This document shows, piece by piece, positions 44,256 through 52,566 of a stretch of 64,000 bases of DNA. The DNA comes from a virus, in the IMG/VR virus record IMGVR_UViG_3300046674_000314, positions 1 through 64,000 of that record, one strand, 5' to 3'. Position 1 is the first letter of the stretch. Each line of letters begins with the position of its first letter. The translations under genes and the position numbers were made by a program. The notes under the pieces are model-generated. The model was given only the letters and a program-made list of their open reading frames with translations, ran no database searches and was not told where the DNA came from.

Positions 44256-47012
44256 ATGGCAAATCGCGGTGGTGGTGGTGGTGGCGCTGGGCTTCCGGGC
44301 GCGCCGGGGGCCGACGGGAATACGATTCTGACCACAGTCGGTCAGCCGATTTCGACGGTCGGTAAGGACGGCGATTACGCCTATGATCCGTCGTCAAGAA
44401 CCATGTATGGTCCGAAATCGGGCACATGGTCTTCTGGCGTTTCCATGAATGGTTTGGCGGGCGCTCCGGGCGTGGACGGTGCGACCATTCTACAAACGAG
44501 TGGCGCACCGTCGAACGTAACTGGTAAAAATGGCGATTTTGCCATCGATTCGACCGCAAAAGTCATGTATGGCCCCAAGTCGGGCGGTGCATGGCCTGCT
44601 GGCGTTTCACTAGCTGGCTCGGCTGGCACGAACGGGACCAATGGGGCCGATGGCAACACCATTGTGGCTACCACTGGCGCACCGTCGAACGTAACTGGTA
44701 AGAATGGCGACTATGCGTATGACGCAGCCGCCAAGCTGATGTATGGGCCGAAGGCTGCCGGAACTTGGCCCGGCGGGGTCTCGCTAGCTGGCACGAATGG
44801 CACGAATGGCACGAATGGAACCAACGGCGCTAATGGCGCAAGCATTCTGGCTACAACCGGTGCCCCTGCTGGTGGTGTTGGGCAGAACGGTGACTATGCG
44901 TTCGACTCGACAGCCAAGATGATGTACGGGCCGAAGGCTGCGGGCGCATGGCCCGGTGGCGTTGCGCTCTCGGGAACCAACGGAACGAATGGGACAAACG
45001 GTACGAATGGGGTGGGTTGGACCAGTGGTACGGGTGCGCCGAATGATGCAGATGGGCAGCCGAATGGCGCGCTATACCTCGACCAAGACCCCACTGGCGC
45101 CTACAACTTCTATAAGAAAGTGAGCGGCACCTACGGAACAACCCTTGGGTCGCTTCGCGGTCGGGATGGGGCAGACGGCTCGTCTGGCGCTTTCAAGGGC
45201 TGGAATATCACGACCGGCACTCCTTCGGCTGGGCTAGGGAATACAGGCGAAGCGGCGATTGATCCGGCTACGGGCTTGACCTGGTTGCCGAAGCAAGCGT
45301 CGAGCGCCCCGACTCCGGACGGCTTCTTCGGCTTGAACACGCATATTTCCAGCACGTATGCGCCGACCAGCGGCGTGCCTACGCCTGCCCAATATGTGGC
45401 CAAAATGCAGGATTTGGGCGTCCAGATCGTTCGAACCAATGTCAGCAACACGACTTCGGCAACAACGACTCTGCCCTATTTCCAAGCGTTTAAAGCTGCT
45501 GGCATCAAGACGATGGCGGTGCTGGACCAAGGCGTGCCGCTCGGCAATAGCTATGCGACCAATAAGACGAACGGTCAGTCATACGCGTCGGGTATCGCTA
45601 CGATTCTGGCGGGCTATGTCGATTATTACGAAATGTCGAACGAAATCGACTTTTCATGTCGAACTGATGGTGGTTCGGGCGGCGCGCGGTCAACAGCAAG
45701 CAATGGTGTCACTGGCTCGCAGATCGGGAAAGGTATTGACGGTTCGATTCCGGGCGACTATTCGGTTGCTTCAATCAATGCGCTGCGCGGTTGGATCGCG
45801 GGCGGTTTGATCGGTATCCGGGCTGCTGATGCGGCGGCGAAGTGCAGTTACGCGTCAGGCGTGCCGTTCGCATATGTCGTGCTGGACATGATGGTGAATG
45901 GCCGCGAACCGGCGCCCCCTGCTTCGCAGACTCCAACTGTCACGGTTGCTTCGGCAAATCCTGCGATCGTATTGGATTTCGCTACTTCGCATTGGTACTC
46001 GTCGATGGGGAATTGGCTTAGCGCCGGTCCTTCGACGTATCTCGGCGCGTTGCAAAACGTCCCGGCTCAGATGCGCTCAGTGTCGGGCAATCTGCCGATC
46101 CATGTGACAGAATGGGGTATGCTGGGTACGGATGCCAACCAAGCGGCGTATATGACTAGTCAGTCGAACTTCTGGCTGACGAACAAGACGACCTATGGTA
46201 TTCAATCGGTCGAAATGTATGCACTGTATCCGAACCCGGGCGACGGTGCTGCTGGTTCTCCCAACTATGGTATCATGCAGTTGGATGGCACGACGAAGAA
46301 GGCTGCGTATGACACGTTGAAGAACTTTCATCTTGCCAATACGACGCCGGGCGCAAGTGCATGGCCCGGAACTCCGCGAGTGCTTCCCGCGCAAAATGAT
46401 ATCCCGTCGGCAATGAATCTCTTTATGGATTCATCCAACGTGCTATCGCTGCGCAATGGGACGAACAACCAGGAAATTCGCGTCTGGCAGACGATCGACG
46501 GCGCGCTTGCCAATGGCTCGTATGGCGGCATGTGGTACTCGGGTGGCCAGTTCCATATCGGTACAGGTAAGATCGGCAGTGGTTCCCCTCCGGGAACGCG
46601 TTATACTGTGAACGGGATTGACTTGCTGTCGTTCGGTGCAGGTAGTATTTCGCCGGTCACGGATCAGAACTACAACCTTGGGAATACGACCGCGCGGTAT
46701 TTGCGTGCGTATATCTGGGGCTTGAACATGAAGATCGCGCGGACCAGCACCAGCGGAACGACGATTGCGAACCCTTCGGCACCGGGCACGACAATTTGGA
46801 CTGGGGCAGGGGCGGGTAGCATCACGGTCGAGGCAGCGCCGGAAGATGGCCAAATCCGGATTTTTGCCAACTCGGCAACGGCTGCGGTCACCTTCACGGT
46901 GAACTACACCGGGCGGGGCGGTGCTTCGTCGGTCGTGCTGAATCAGGATCAAAGCTGCATTTTGCAGTATGACGGAACGGGTGGCTGCTGGATTAAGGTA
47001 TCGGCCACGTAA
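44256..47012 (+). CDS. Collagen-like fibre with glycoside hydrolase domain
   Basis: 918 residues. Residues 1-310 carry four copies of a unit NGDYAYDxxxKxMYGPK...WPGGVxLxGTNGTNG joined by Gly-X-Y collagen-like runs. From about 355 a clan-A type TIM barrel follows: FFGLNTHISSTY, VRTNVSNTT, YYEMSNEID (acid/base Glu463) and IHVTEWGMLG (nucleophile Glu619). A beta-rich C-terminal domain (690-918) with IRVWQTIDG and NYNLGNTTARYLRAYIWG may trimerise or bind sugar. It resembles a polysaccharide-degrading spike but lies between capsid and neck genes and not with the tail fibres, so attachment to the head is possible. Substrate unknown. Confidence 0.85.
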   Translation: MANRGGGGGGAGLPGAPGADGNTILTTVGQPISTVGKDGDYAYDPSSRTMYGPKSGTWSSGVSMNGLAGAPGVDGATILQTSGAPSNVTGKNGDFAIDSTAKVMYGPKSGGAWPAGVSLAGSAGTNGTNGADGNTIVATTGAPSNVTGKNGDYAYDAAAKLMYGPKAAGTWPGGVSLAGTNGTNGTNGTNGANGASILATTGAPAGGVGQNGDYAFDSTAKMMYGPKAAGAWPGGVALSGTNGTNGTNGTNGVGWTSGTGAPNDADGQPNGALYLDQDPTGAYNFYKKVSGTYGTTLGSLRGRDGADGSSGAFKGWNITTGTPSAGLGNTGEAAIDPATGLTWLPKQASSAPTPDGFFGLNTHISSTYAPTSGVPTPAQYVAKMQDLGVQIVRTNVSNTTSATTTLPYFQAFKAAGIKTMAVLDQGVPLGNSYATNKTNGQSYASGIATILAGYVDYYEMSNEIDFSCRTDGGSGGARSTASNGVTGSQIGKGIDGSIPGDYSVASINALRGWIAGGLIGIRAADAAAKCSYASGVPFAYVVLDMMVNGREPAPPASQTPTVTVASANPAIVLDFATSHWYSSMGNWLSAGPSTYLGALQNVPAQMRSVSGNLPIHVTEWGMLGTDANQAAYMTSQSNFWLTNKTTYGIQSVEMYALYPNPGDGAAGSPNYGIMQLDGTTKKAAYDTLKNFHLANTTPGASAWPGTPRVLPAQNDIPSAMNLFMDSSNVLSLRNGTNNQEIRVWQTIDGALANGSYGGMWYSGGQFHIGTGKIGSGSPPGTRYTVNGIDLLSFGAGSISPVTDQNYNLGNTTARYLRAYIWGLNMKIARTSTSGTTIANPSAPGTTIWTGAGAGSITVEAAPEDGQIRIFANSATAAVTFTVNYTGRGGASSVVLNQDQSCILQYDGTGGCWIKVSAT

Positions 47013-47043
47013 AGAGTAGTTGGGGTGAGAGTGGGGCTTTTTA

Positions 47044-47070
47044 CTCCCGGGTAACTCCGGGAGCTTTTTC
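47044..47070 (+). terminator. Terminator after fibre gene
   Basis: CTCCCGG (47044-47050) / CCGGGAG (47057-47063), 6-nt loop, CTTTTTC. Confidence 0.85.
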
Positions 47071-47081
47071 TGGAGTTCATG

Positions 47082-47285
47082 ATGAAGAAAGCAGCGATTG
47101 TTCAGTCAAACCGCAAGGTCGCGGCAGACGGAACCATGAAAGGAATGCAGGCGAGCAACAATCCGCCGCCGCTGAAACCGCTTGGTCCAACGCCTGCGGC
47201 ACCGTCAAAAAAGACTTCAACAGGTGGTAAAGGTCCAGCAGCAGGCGGTAGTGTCAAGCTAGGCGGTCATTACTCGAACAAATGA
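47082..47285 (+). CDS. Small Pro/Lys/Gly-rich protein
   Basis: 67 residues from MKKAAIVQSNRKVAADGTMK (a second ATG is directly in front); GGAGTTC precedes. Low complexity: NNPPPLKPLGPTPAAPSKKT then GGKGPAAGGSVKLGGHYSNK, strongly basic. It lies between two terminators, so it is probably an add-on of the fibre gene. May be a minor virion protein. No family recognised. Confidence 0.6.
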   Translation: MKKAAIVQSNRKVAADGTMKGMQASNNPPPLKPLGPTPAAPSKKTSTGGKGPAAGGSVKLGGHYSNK

Positions 47286-47312
47286 AAAAAGCCCCAGTCA
47301 AGGGGCTTTTTC
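47285..47312. terminator. Bidirectional terminator
   Basis: AAAAAGCCCC-AGTCA-AGGGGCTTTTT, with T runs in both directions. It closes the rightward gene at 47285 and the leftward pair that starts at 47990. Confidence 0.9.
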
Positions 47313-47314
47313 TA

Positions 47315-47623
47315 TTACTGGTTCGGCTCTCCGTTGAAGTCCGGCTTCGTGGCATCATGGACCAGCTTGCCGATTTGGTACGGCATCCATTGCCAAGTGT
47401 TCTTCTCTGCCTGACGCTCGGCGCTATACTCGATGGGGCCGATTCCTTGCGAGTGCGCTAGATGGTCAACGACCAGCAAATTTAGCTTGCCGTCCGAATG
47501 GACGAAGACGATGGTTGCGTCAAGCGGCGCTTTTTCGTCGACCATGTTGAAACGCGAGAGGTCTTCGTCGCTCGGGTAAAAATAGACCTTGCGCCCGATC
47601 GTCGGTTCAATGGGTGAATTCAT
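47315..47623 (-). CDS. Conserved phage protein of unknown role
   Basis: 102 residues. GRKVYFYPSDEDLSRFNMVD, PLDATIVFVHSDGKLNLLVV and a late WQWMPYQIG are a pattern seen in many tailed phages (RKVxFWPS..D, PLDAxVVYVHSD, WMPYQ), always without known function. It is leftward inside the rightward virion operon and forms a pair with the membrane protein gene, both ended by the terminator at 47285-47312. Overlaps its partner by 17 bp. Confidence 0.8.
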   Translation of the reverse strand: MNSPIEPTIGRKVYFYPSDEDLSRFNMVDEKAPLDATIVFVHSDGKLNLLVVDHLAHSQGIGPIEYSAERQAEKNTWQWMPYQIGKLVHDATKPDFNGEPNQ

Positions 47624-47990
47624 GTCTTGGGTTCCTTATTGCGTTGATAAGCCAGCGGAAGCCCGCTAGCACGAGATACACTAGTGCTGATGCGATGAAG
47701 CCGTAAATGATAGCCCATGTTTGCGCGCGCTTTTCCCCCTCCCAAGTGCATTCGGTCGGAGATTGCGGGTACAGGACCGCTAATTGCTGAGTCGATAGGC
47801 CAGCCGGGACGCGCCCCGCTTCATTCTCGTCGAGTACCTTGCCCCAATCGACGGCGTACCCGCTGGTTTCGACCTGCTGGTTATACTTCGCTCGGCATGC
47901 GTCGGCATGATAAACGTTTGACATGGCAAAGCCGAAGCCAGCCACCGTTAGGCCTGCTGCGACTGCTAATGTGGCTAGCTTGCATTTCAT
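47607..47990 (-). CDS. Membrane protein with two spans, leftward moron
   Basis: 127 residues from MKCKLATLAVAAGLTVAGFG; this first helix could be a signal anchor. The middle (about 70 residues, Cys at DACRAKY and TECTWEG) is likely periplasmic, and IIYGFIASALVYLVLAGFRW is a second span, leaving a basic cytoplasmic tail. Such an envelope protein could act in superinfection exclusion; there is no proof. Its promoter was not found with confidence. Confidence 0.7.
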   Translation of the reverse strand: MKCKLATLAVAAGLTVAGFGFAMSNVYHADACRAKYNQQVETSGYAVDWGKVLDENEAGRVPAGLSTQQLAVLYPQSPTECTWEGEKRAQTWAIIYGFIASALVYLVLAGFRWLINAIRNPRHEFTH

Positions 47991-48082
47991 GGTCGGATTG
48001 ATCCGCTGATTGAATGATACCAATTATAGGCGCGCCATTAGAAAACGCCATATAGGTGAACAAAAAAGGTGAGACATAGCTG

Positions 48083-48112
48083 TTGACTGTTCTGTAGATC
48101 TTGGAGTATCCT
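48083..48112 (+). promoter_or_regulatory. Rightward promoter inside the virion module
   Basis: TTGACT (48083-48088), 18-bp spacer, TATCCT (48107-48112), then ACGGAGGTTG ribosome site and ATG at 48140. It restarts rightward transcription after the leftward insert. Confidence 0.65.
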
Positions 48113-48139
48113 GTAATTTAACCCAACGGAGGTTGTACC

Positions 48140-48928
48140 ATGGCAAAATCGAAAGCTGACGATAGCTTGCTGACGCCCGCTGAGCAGCAAATGAGCGCCG
48201 AAGCAAGCGACCCGGCACAGCCGGAAACCCCTGCACAGTCGGATGCTCCGGAAACGGCGCAATCGACCACGCAGGACAAGGTCGAAGACCAAGAACCGGC
48301 CAAGTTCGACGATCCGAAGCCCGCAGACGCACCTGTGCTGAATACGCCGTGGACCGCGCCTGCTGATGGTAATAGCGACCATACCCCGGCACCGGACGGC
48401 ACGCCCGCTCAGTCGCCGCTGGTCGAAAGCACGATTTCGGCTGACGAAGCTGCGCAGAACCCCGCAACGGCTAGCCAGCCGCCCGGCGCAACTGTGCTTG
48501 CAACTCCGGACGCCGAGAAGCCGAGCACGGTCGTTGCCGTCGAGCAACCGGCTACAATTCCCGATCCTGCGCAAGCTGCCGATCCGGACGTGAAGCCCGC
48601 AGACGTGCAAGAAGTGCCGAATCCGAATCTGGTGACGAACCAAAGCACGGATATCCCGGCACCGATCAACCCGGATGCAATCGGCCCGACTCCGGCGCCG
48701 ATCACGCACGAAGAAGCGGTCGCGCATATCGCTGCGCAAGACACGACGATTCCGGAAGATCAAAAGGGCTTTTCGTCGGGCGGCACCACCGCTGTGGCGG
48801 CAGCCGAACCGACGCATAAGGGCGTTCTCGACGCGCTCATGATGGACTTGGAAGGGATTGCGGCAATGGGTAAGGCGGAAATCATCGCCCTTATCGACAT
48901 TGCCCGCGCGCGTCTCGACGAACTGTAA
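48140..48928 (+). CDS. Acidic Pro/Ala/Asp-rich protein
   Basis: 262 residues, nearly all low complexity (ASDPAQPETPAQSDAPETAQ type) to about 200, with a short folded end GVLDALMMDLEGIAAMGKAE IIALID. It has an own promoter and the ribosome site GGAGGTTG, so is probably abundant. Composition is like some internal or scaffolding-type proteins, but a second scaffold is not expected. ACCGCGG/CCGCGGT follows the stop as a possible hairpin. Function unknown. Confidence 0.75.
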   Translation: MAKSKADDSLLTPAEQQMSAEASDPAQPETPAQSDAPETAQSTTQDKVEDQEPAKFDDPKPADAPVLNTPWTAPADGNSDHTPAPDGTPAQSPLVESTISADEAAQNPATASQPPGATVLATPDAEKPSTVVAVEQPATIPDPAQAADPDVKPADVQEVPNPNLVTNQSTDIPAPINPDAIGPTPAPITHEEAVAHIAAQDTTIPEDQKGFSSGGTTAVAAAEPTHKGVLDALMMDLEGIAAMGKAEIIALIDIARARLDEL

Positions 48929-48983
48929 GACGAAATAAAACCGCGGGGGCGGGGTTACCTCCGCGGTCTACTGAGCCACTCTC

Positions 48984-49274
48984 ATGACGACAAAAACAGA
49001 ATTCATTGCCGATCCGGACTCAGACCGGACGATTATTGCCCATACCGAAAACTTCGATGGGTTGATTGACCACAATAAGGCTTTGCAGAACGAAGGACAC
49101 CACGGCACCAAGGATATGAAGCATGTCGCCAATATCCCGGGTATCGTTATCGAGCAGTACTGTTTCATGCGGGGTGTGTCTTGGGCTGAATTTTGGGCCG
49201 ACAACAAGCACATCAAAACGATTCTCAATGACCCTGATATGGCCTATTTCCGGGTCGCACCGGGTAAGGTATAA
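48984..49274 (+). CDS. Unknown protein of neck region
   Basis: 96 residues: TTKTEFIADPDSDRTIIAHT, DHNKALQNEGHHGTKDMKHV and WAEFWADNKHIKTILNDPDM. Similar short proteins with the ending DPDMAYFRVAPGKV-type are found between coat and neck genes in P22-like podoviruses and remain unassigned. The next gene begins 1 bp after its stop. Confidence 0.7.
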   Translation: MTTKTEFIADPDSDRTIIAHTENFDGLIDHNKALQNEGHHGTKDMKHVANIPGIVIEQYCFMRGVSWAEFWADNKHIKTILNDPDMAYFRVAPGKV

Positions 49275-49275
49275 A

Positions 49276-49581
49276 ATGACATTCCTTCTTCAAGCCACCA
49301 GAAGCGTTCGAGGTGTCGCGTCGTTAGCAGGTGCGGGTACGCATGGCCAACTCGCCCACGATGATTCGAATGGAGATATTTGGATCAACCTGAAAGGTAG
49401 CTGGTTCAAGATCAGCAGCGCAGGCGTCGCAACCCAATCCGCTGTGGTTACCAATGGCCAGACCGTCACGCTGCAAAAGTCGGATGGGACCACGTCGGCA
49501 GGCAATGCGACGTTGAATAGCCCGGCAACAATCAACGTGTCGAACCTCGGCGTTGTCACTTCGGTCAAAGCGAGCGCTTAA
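49276..49581 (+). CDS. Small beta-rich virion protein
   Basis: 101 residues: TFLLQATRSVRGVASLAGAG then THGQLAHDDSNGDIWINLKG; many Thr, Ser, Val and Gly in short strands. Suggests a small decoration or fibre-base protein. No family recognised. The neck gene starts 3 bp after its stop. Confidence 0.65.
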   Translation: MTFLLQATRSVRGVASLAGAGTHGQLAHDDSNGDIWINLKGSWFKISSAGVATQSAVVTNGQTVTLQKSDGTTSAGNATLNSPATINVSNLGVVTSVKASA

Positions 49582-49584
49582 ACC

Positions 49585-50193
49585 ATGGCTATCGAAAGCT
49601 ACGCGGACCTGCAAGCAAGCATGCAGAAGTACCTGAAGCGGCAAGATTTGGCCGCTTTGCTGCCTGACTTTATCACGCTCGCTGAAGAGTATTTCAACGA
49701 TAACGTGTTCACGCGTGCGCGCCGCGTATCTTACGTTATTACACCAATGCAGTATACGGTACCCCTCCCGAGCGATTGGGAGCGGGTTGCCGACGTTTGG
49801 TACGATACTCGGCAACTGGACTTTCGTGGTCCGGGTAGCGATACGGCTTACTCGGGTGCGAATAACAATCCGGCTGCATACGGTATCTACCAAATTATCG
49901 GGAACACTCTCGCGTTCAGCGCGCGGGCGGCTCAGCTAGGCGCCAAGCTGCAAATCGACTATTTCCCGACGCTTGAACCGCTGAGCGATACCAACGTCTC
50001 AAACTGGCTGCTAGAGGATAGCCCCAGCACCTATTTGTATGGGGCGCTGAAAGAAGCGGCCATTTACATTCGGGATGATGCCCGGCTACAACTCTGGCAA
50101 TCTTTGCGAGACCAAGCGATCCAAAGTAAAATCGACGCAGATACCGCGGCGAAAACGCCGATGGACGGACCCTTGCAAATTGTGGCGGGCTAA
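49585..50193 (+). CDS. Head-to-tail adaptor, P22 gp4-like
   Basis: 202 residues. ESYADLQASMQKYLKRQDLA, LPDFITLAEEYFNDNVFTRA and a later ADVWYDTRQLDFRG match the gp4/phage adaptor pattern, in which the ring of adaptor proteins extends the portal. YLYGALKEAAIYIRDDARLQ is the final helical pair. Start of the next gene lies in its stop. Function and place fit. Confidence 0.85.
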   Translation: MAIESYADLQASMQKYLKRQDLAALLPDFITLAEEYFNDNVFTRARRVSYVITPMQYTVPLPSDWERVADVWYDTRQLDFRGPGSDTAYSGANNNPAAYGIYQIIGNTLAFSARAAQLGAKLQIDYFPTLEPLSDTNVSNWLLEDSPSTYLYGALKEAAIYIRDDARLQLWQSLRDQAIQSKIDADTAAKTPMDGPLQIVAG

Positions 50194-51665
50194 TGGCTGC
50201 GACTATTCCATTTTTCGGCTTCACGCCGAATGCTGATCCGACCACGCCCGGCGCGGTGATGGATTGCCAAAATATGATCCCTACGCGCCGTGGGATGCGC
50301 TCAGCGCCTTCCCCGGTGCCCTTTGGCAATCCTGCCTTCGGCGCCCCCGTGACAGGCGGGGCGACCGTTGAACTACTCAATGGTACATACCGGACCATTA
50401 TTGGGATCGGTATCGCCTTGTTCGAAGTTGTTGGCGCTGTAAACAACAACATCAGCGGATCAACCTATACCGGTGGTGCGAACAAATGGCGCTTCGCTCA
50501 GTTCGGCAATGCGACGCTCGGGGTCAATGGCGCGGACTTGATCCAGCAGTCGATTAGTTCGGGCGCGTTTTCGTCAATTGCCGGATCACCTGTGGCTAGC
50601 ATCATTGAAACGGTGCAAGGCTTCGTATTCCTTTTTGATACGACTGATGGAGTGAATGGGCATCGTTCGAATGGTTGGTGGTGCTCTGGTCTATATGACC
50701 AAACGAATTGGACTCCGTCGCAAGCAACCCAGTGCGCAAATGGCGTCAACGTCGATACCCCGGGTGGCTTCACCGCAGCCAAAGCGCTCGGCACCAATAT
50801 TGTTGCTTTTAAGCAGCAATCGATGTATTACGGCACCTACCAAGGGCCACCGGTCATTTGGGGCTTCAACCAAATTTCCCCGATCATTGGTACGCCGTCG
50901 CAAGAGTGTGTTATATCGGTTGGCACGAATCTATTTTTCTTAGGTTCGGACTATCAGGTTTATTCGTTCGATGGCACGCGCCCGCTTCCGATTGGCGATG
51001 ACGTGCGTGAATGGCTGAGCACCAATTGGTCCGCAACCTATCAGGGGGCGGTCTGGTCATATCACGATCAACCAAACAACCTGATCTATTGGTATTTCTG
51101 CTCCAAGAACTCGTCGGATGGTATTCCGGACAAGTGCTTGGTGTATAACTATAATACCAATAAATTCGGACGTGCTGACAACAAGGTCGAAGCTGCATTG
51201 CAGGCGATTTCCGGTCAGATCACTTGGGACGGTATGGGCGCGCTTCCGAACGTGACCACATGGGATTCGCTCCCGCAGATTCCGTATAACTCTGCCTATT
51301 GGGCGCAGTCATCGGCGCTTCCGGCTATTGTCGATACCACCCATACCCTGCTGACACTCTCGGGTGCTTCGGCAGCTAGCTCATTGACTTCGGGATGGTT
51401 CGGAGACGATTATGACTATCAGTACGTCCTTGGCATCGTCCCGCGCTTTAAGAAAATCCCTACATCGTGCAATGGCACCGCGCGCACACAGCGACACTTG
51501 GATAGCGACAGCGCAGCAGACCAAACGATTACGCTCCCAAATATGTTCGATGGTGAGATTGCTTGCGATTTCTCGACAAGATGGACACAAATAATCTTGA
51601 ATTTTACAGGCACCCATGAAATACTAGGGGCTGTTCCCCGCACCATACCGGCAGGTTCGATTTAA
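50193..51665 (+). CDS. Tail hub / DNA stabilisation protein, P22 gp10-like
   Basis: 490 residues. MAATIPFFGFTPNADPTTPG AVMDCQNMIP... is the usual start of the gp10-like propeller proteins; further blades are seen in FAQFGNATLGVNGADLIQQS, ETVQGFVFLFDTTDGVNGHR and FFLGSDYQVYSFDGTRPLPI. It forms the tail hub that plugs the filled head. Adjacent genes overlap at both ends. The C-terminal domain (TLPNMFDGEIACDFSTRWTQ) is longer than in P22. Confidence 0.85.
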   Translation: MAATIPFFGFTPNADPTTPGAVMDCQNMIPTRRGMRSAPSPVPFGNPAFGAPVTGGATVELLNGTYRTIIGIGIALFEVVGAVNNNISGSTYTGGANKWRFAQFGNATLGVNGADLIQQSISSGAFSSIAGSPVASIIETVQGFVFLFDTTDGVNGHRSNGWWCSGLYDQTNWTPSQATQCANGVNVDTPGGFTAAKALGTNIVAFKQQSMYYGTYQGPPVIWGFNQISPIIGTPSQECVISVGTNLFFLGSDYQVYSFDGTRPLPIGDDVREWLSTNWSATYQGAVWSYHDQPNNLIYWYFCSKNSSDGIPDKCLVYNYNTNKFGRADNKVEAALQAISGQITWDGMGALPNVTTWDSLPQIPYNSAYWAQSSALPAIVDTTHTLLTLSGASAASSLTSGWFGDDYDYQYVLGIVPRFKKIPTSCNGTARTQRHLDSDSAADQTITLPNMFDGEIACDFSTRWTQIILNFTGTHEILGAVPRTIPAGSI

Positions 51666-51991
51666 TGGCACGAATTACCGATCCACAGCTTCCGACGACG
51701 GGCACCGGCCCGCTGGTCAATATGACCATTGCATTGGTCAAGTACCTGCGTCAGATTCAGGTTCAAATCAATGCAATGTCGGGCGGCTCCATATCGGCTA
51801 GTACAGCGGCCAATACCGCCCCTCCGGTAGCGGGGAACAAACAGATATATACACAAGGGGATTTCATCCCCAATTTAAACCCCGTTCAACTTGGCAGTGC
51901 TGGCTCAATGTATGTGGTCACCGGCTGGATTTGCATTGCCAGCGGAACACCTGGCACATGGGTCGCTTGCCGTTCTCTCACAGGTAACTAA
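51665..51991 (+). CDS. Small tail-associated protein
   Basis: 108 residues: ARITDPQLPTTGTGPLVNMT, then a helix ALVKYLRQIQVQINAMSGGS and beta segments (GNKQIYTQGDFIPNLNPVQL, AGSMYVVTGWICIASGTPGT). It looks like an N-terminal virion anchor with a short fibre. Next gene 1 bp away. No family named. Confidence 0.65.
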   Translation: MARITDPQLPTTGTGPLVNMTIALVKYLRQIQVQINAMSGGSISASTAANTAPPVAGNKQIYTQGDFIPNLNPVQLGSAGSMYVVTGWICIASGTPGTWVACRSLTGN

Positions 51992-51992
51992 A

Positions 51993-52451
51993 ATGGACGA
52001 AACTGAAGTCGTCAAGAATCTGGACCCGGCAGACCATCCGACGCCGCCCCCGAAGCGCATGGCGCCGGTGGCCCCTGCGGACCTGAAGTACGTCTGGCCG
52101 TCGATCCGTGATCGGGTGGCGAAGATCGAAAGCCCGGAAGAAACGATTCCCGAAGAAGTCTATGCCATGTGCGTGACGAATGCGGCAACGCTCTTTCAAC
52201 TGTTCATCGACGATGAGCCGATCGGCCTTCTGGTCGTCCGCTTGATTCAACCGGACCTGCATATCTGGCTGCTGAGTGCGGATAATGGCTACGACGTGAT
52301 GACGACTTTCCGTCCGGACTTGATGGAAATCGCACGGCGCGCTGGCGCTCAAAAGCTGACTTATGGCTCCCGGCGCCGAGCATGGCAGGAAGTGTCGAAA
52401 GACCATGGCTTCTCAGTTCGCATGATCGTTTATGAGGCAAAGGTCGAATAA
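51993..52451 (+). CDS. GNAT-like protein of virion operon
   Basis: 152 residues from MDETEVVKNLDPADHPTPPP. The part from about 45 resembles a GNAT acyltransferase fold: EEVYAMCVTNAATLFQLFID, GLLVVRLIQPDLHIWLLSAD and MEIARRAGAQKLTYGSRRRA. The acetyl-CoA loop is not clear. Proteins of this kind occur in the same place in many podoviruses, role unknown. A terminator follows. Confidence 0.7.
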   Translation: MDETEVVKNLDPADHPTPPPKRMAPVAPADLKYVWPSIRDRVAKIESPEETIPEEVYAMCVTNAATLFQLFIDDEPIGLLVVRLIQPDLHIWLLSADNGYDVMTTFRPDLMEIARRAGAQKLTYGSRRRAWQEVSKDHGFSVRMIVYEAKVE

Positions 52452-52518
52452 GCAACAGATTATGACCGTGCGCTCGGTTGGATTGTTGATATAGAATCAG
52501 AACAATCCTACCAACTTG

Positions 52519-52555
52519 GCGGCTGACTCCTTCGTGGACTCAGCCGCTTTTGTTT
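52519..52555 (+). terminator. Rho-independent terminator
   Basis: GCGGCTGA (52519-52526) / TCAGCCGC (52540-52547) with an inner UCC/GGA and UUCG loop, then TTTTGTTT. Ends the neck gene group. Confidence 0.88.
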
Positions 52556-52566
52556 GAGTCAAGCAC

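Noticed and set aside
44770-45010. Short direct repeats that look like a CRISPR array
   Set aside because: They are GTNGTNG codon repeats within one long reading frame of the collagen-like fibre, with no unique spacers of constant length.
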